DNA of 64,000 bases from Candidatus Gastranaerophilales bacterium (lineage in GTDB: Bacteria; Cyanobacteriota; Vampirovibrionia; Gastranaerophilales; Gastranaerophilaceae), in NCBI GenBank assembly GCA_944323925.1, contig CALUUI010000010.1, positions 1 through 64,000 on the forward strand, in the 5' to 3' direction. This document shows positions 62,956 through 64,000 of the stretch, in pieces. Positions within the stretch are counted from its first letter, which is position 1. Each line of letters opens with the position of its first letter. The notes under the pieces are model-generated. The model made no database searches. It saw only the letters and a program-made list of their open reading frames with translations, and had not been told where the DNA came from. A program made the position numbers and the translations under genes.

Positions 62956-64000
62956 TGCTATCCGAATTAGCCGGACTATATATGATGATGAAAGTAAAAC
63001 TTTCAAATATTGAAATCCCGTTTATCAGAGAAAACCCGCCGGCTGTCAAAGAGTATGAATATCAACAAAAAGCTGACAAACAGGAACTAAAAGAGGAATA
63101 CGAAAAATCCAAAATGCCTGAATCAGGCTTTATGTTGCGCTCTGAATATGAAGAAAAATCATTAAGTAAGGATAAAAACACTATTGAAATAGAGCCTGCA
63201 CAAACACCTAAAGAATACGGCATGAAATATGTTCCTGTTCCCAAGTATAAACTTGTTAAATACAACTTATCCCCAGGATTTACTGAGCTTCAAATTCCAA
63301 GAAGATTGAATTTTGACAGAGAAGTAAACGGACAAGGTATAATTTCATCAGATTTCAGCTTTATGGTTTATCCTGCAATTCATTATTACGCATCTGCAGA
63401 TTGTACAACCACTGACTTATATGTTATTCCGCTTGATGAATCACTGTCCAAAATAGAACGTGTAAAACGAGCCAATGTAATAAGACGAGAAGCGAAACCG
63501 ATATTATCAACCCCCAAAGATATTGATACACCATATATCTTTAGAACATTAACACCGGTAGATTTTACACCTGATAACAAAAAACTTTTAATAAAAGAAA
63601 AAACAGGATACAGATTTGACGGAATTTGGAAAACCGAACTCTGGATATATGACTTTGAAACCAAACAAGCAATTAAACTTCCAGAAGTAAGGGATGCAAT
63701 ATCAAATTACTGGGCGCAAGCAAAAGGAGCCAATCTGGATGAAAGCCGTTGGGATATATATCCAATGGGATTTGATGAAAATAATCAAGACAGAATAATA
63801 GTTTGCGCATATGCCTATACAGGTAAAGCACCTATATTCTTAGGAACCTGGAGCATTGATACCAAAGGTGATTACAGCAAATTGCAGGCACTAAGCGGAA
63901 CATCGCTTCCTATAAGTATTGTCGGCTACAAGCTAGAATATGACGGGAACGAAACAAGAGAATTTACTGAAGCCGAGCAAGAACGACTTGAGAAACAAGA
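62955..64000 (+). CDS. Uncharacterised protein coupled to the response regulator (partial at window edge)
   Basis: This frame is open from the ATG at 62955 to the end of the window, at least 348 codons with no stop. The start overlaps the regulator stop by one base. No clear signal peptide is visible at the N-terminus (MLSELAGLYMMMKVKLSNIE). A charged helical stretch at about 35-80 precedes a beta-rich region with repeated short strands (FRTLTPVDFTPDNKKLLIKEK, WIYDFETKQAIKLPE, LGTWSIDTKGDYSKL), reminiscent of a beta-propeller such as TolB-like repeats. The family is not certain. The coupling suggests a function linked to this signalling unit. Confidence 0.8.
   Translation, partial: MLSELAGLYMMMKVKLSNIEIPFIRENPPAVKEYEYQQKADKQELKEEYEKSKMPESGFMLRSEYEEKSLSKDKNTIEIEPAQTPKEYGMKYVPVPKYKLVKYNLSPGFTELQIPRRLNFDREVNGQGIISSDFSFMVYPAIHYYASADCTTTDLYVIPLDESLSKIERVKRANVIRREAKPILSTPKDIDTPYIFRTLTPVDFTPDNKKLLIKEKTGYRFDGIWKTELWIYDFETKQAIKLPEVRDAISNYWAQAKGANLDESRWDIYPMGFDENNQDRIIVCAYAYTGKAPIFLGTWSIDTKGDYSKLQALSGTSLPISIVGYKLEYDGNETREFTEAEQERLEKQ

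Overview
The window looks like a chromosomal segment of a low-GC, fermentative, non-photosynthetic relative of the cyanobacteria, most likely a gut Vampirovibrionia/Melainabacteria of the Gastranaerophilales type. This is an inference. The sequence shows AT-rich coding with two genes typical of cyanobacteria and plastids (an MlaE/Ycf63-like permease and a Ycf45-like AAA+R3H ATPase). These sit beside glycogen synthesis (glgA, glgC), pyruvate formate-lyase with its activase, a ferredoxin-type [FeFe] hydrogenase with HydE, and a flagellar export gate. No rRNA, tRNA, CRISPR array, insertion sequence or prophage was recognised.

Layout. 1-4604: a lipase-like gene on the minus strand, flanked by a tandem array of near-identical multi-pass membrane proteins (four complete copies and the tail of a fifth). 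4639-18550: housekeeping genes (gatD, mlaE-like permease, ilvE, alr, radA, rsmE, CCA transferase, R3H ATPase, glgA) and pflB-pflA. 18555-27780: a GH108-type muramidase, a large coiled-coil membrane protein, a thioredoxin-fold protein coupled to glgC, a CNNM/CBS transporter, a LysM protein, a TPR-mnmE pair and a ribbon-helix-helix protein. 28063-30920: nnrD, trmL, a CDP-alcohol phosphatidyltransferase and a Gfo/Idh/MocA oxidoreductase. 31047-36458: small regulators, then a tightly packed HEAT-queC-DUF366-SPOR-[FeFe] hydrogenase run. 36510-44298: lineage-specific proteins (one kinase-like), a rhodanese, a marR-emrA-emrB efflux operon, ogt and a small cysteine-rich protein with a structured leader. 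44363-47030: hpf, a GT2 glycosyltransferase, a KdsC-like phosphatase and a short PLP decarboxylase-like protein. 47051-53035: a PilZ protein and flhA-flhB-fliR-fliQ-fliP. 53189-64000: hydE, nadA, two lineage-specific proteins, deoC, an HD-GYP protein, two sensor kinases, a LuxR-type response regulator and a partial gene at the right edge.

How the genes fit together. pflB/pflA supply formate and acetyl-CoA, the hydrogenase with HydE disposes of electrons as H2 or senses H2, and glgA/glgC store glucose. The HD-GYP protein and the PilZ protein beside the flagellar gate suggest c-di-GMP control of motility.

The most notable signals are not single gene families. (1) The membrane-protein array beside a lipase looks like a possible effector/immunity locus. 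(2) Many genes start exactly six bases after a TATAAT-like box, with a -35 box 17 bp further upstream and no Shine-Dalgarno, which implies leaderless transcripts. (3) Three minus-strand genes share a different bipartite promoter-like element, AGCAATT-N16/17-CTTTATA. (4) Several lineage-specific proteins share a short N-terminal A-F-[KS]-[GAS] motif. (5) A nested hairpin precedes a small cysteine-rich protein.
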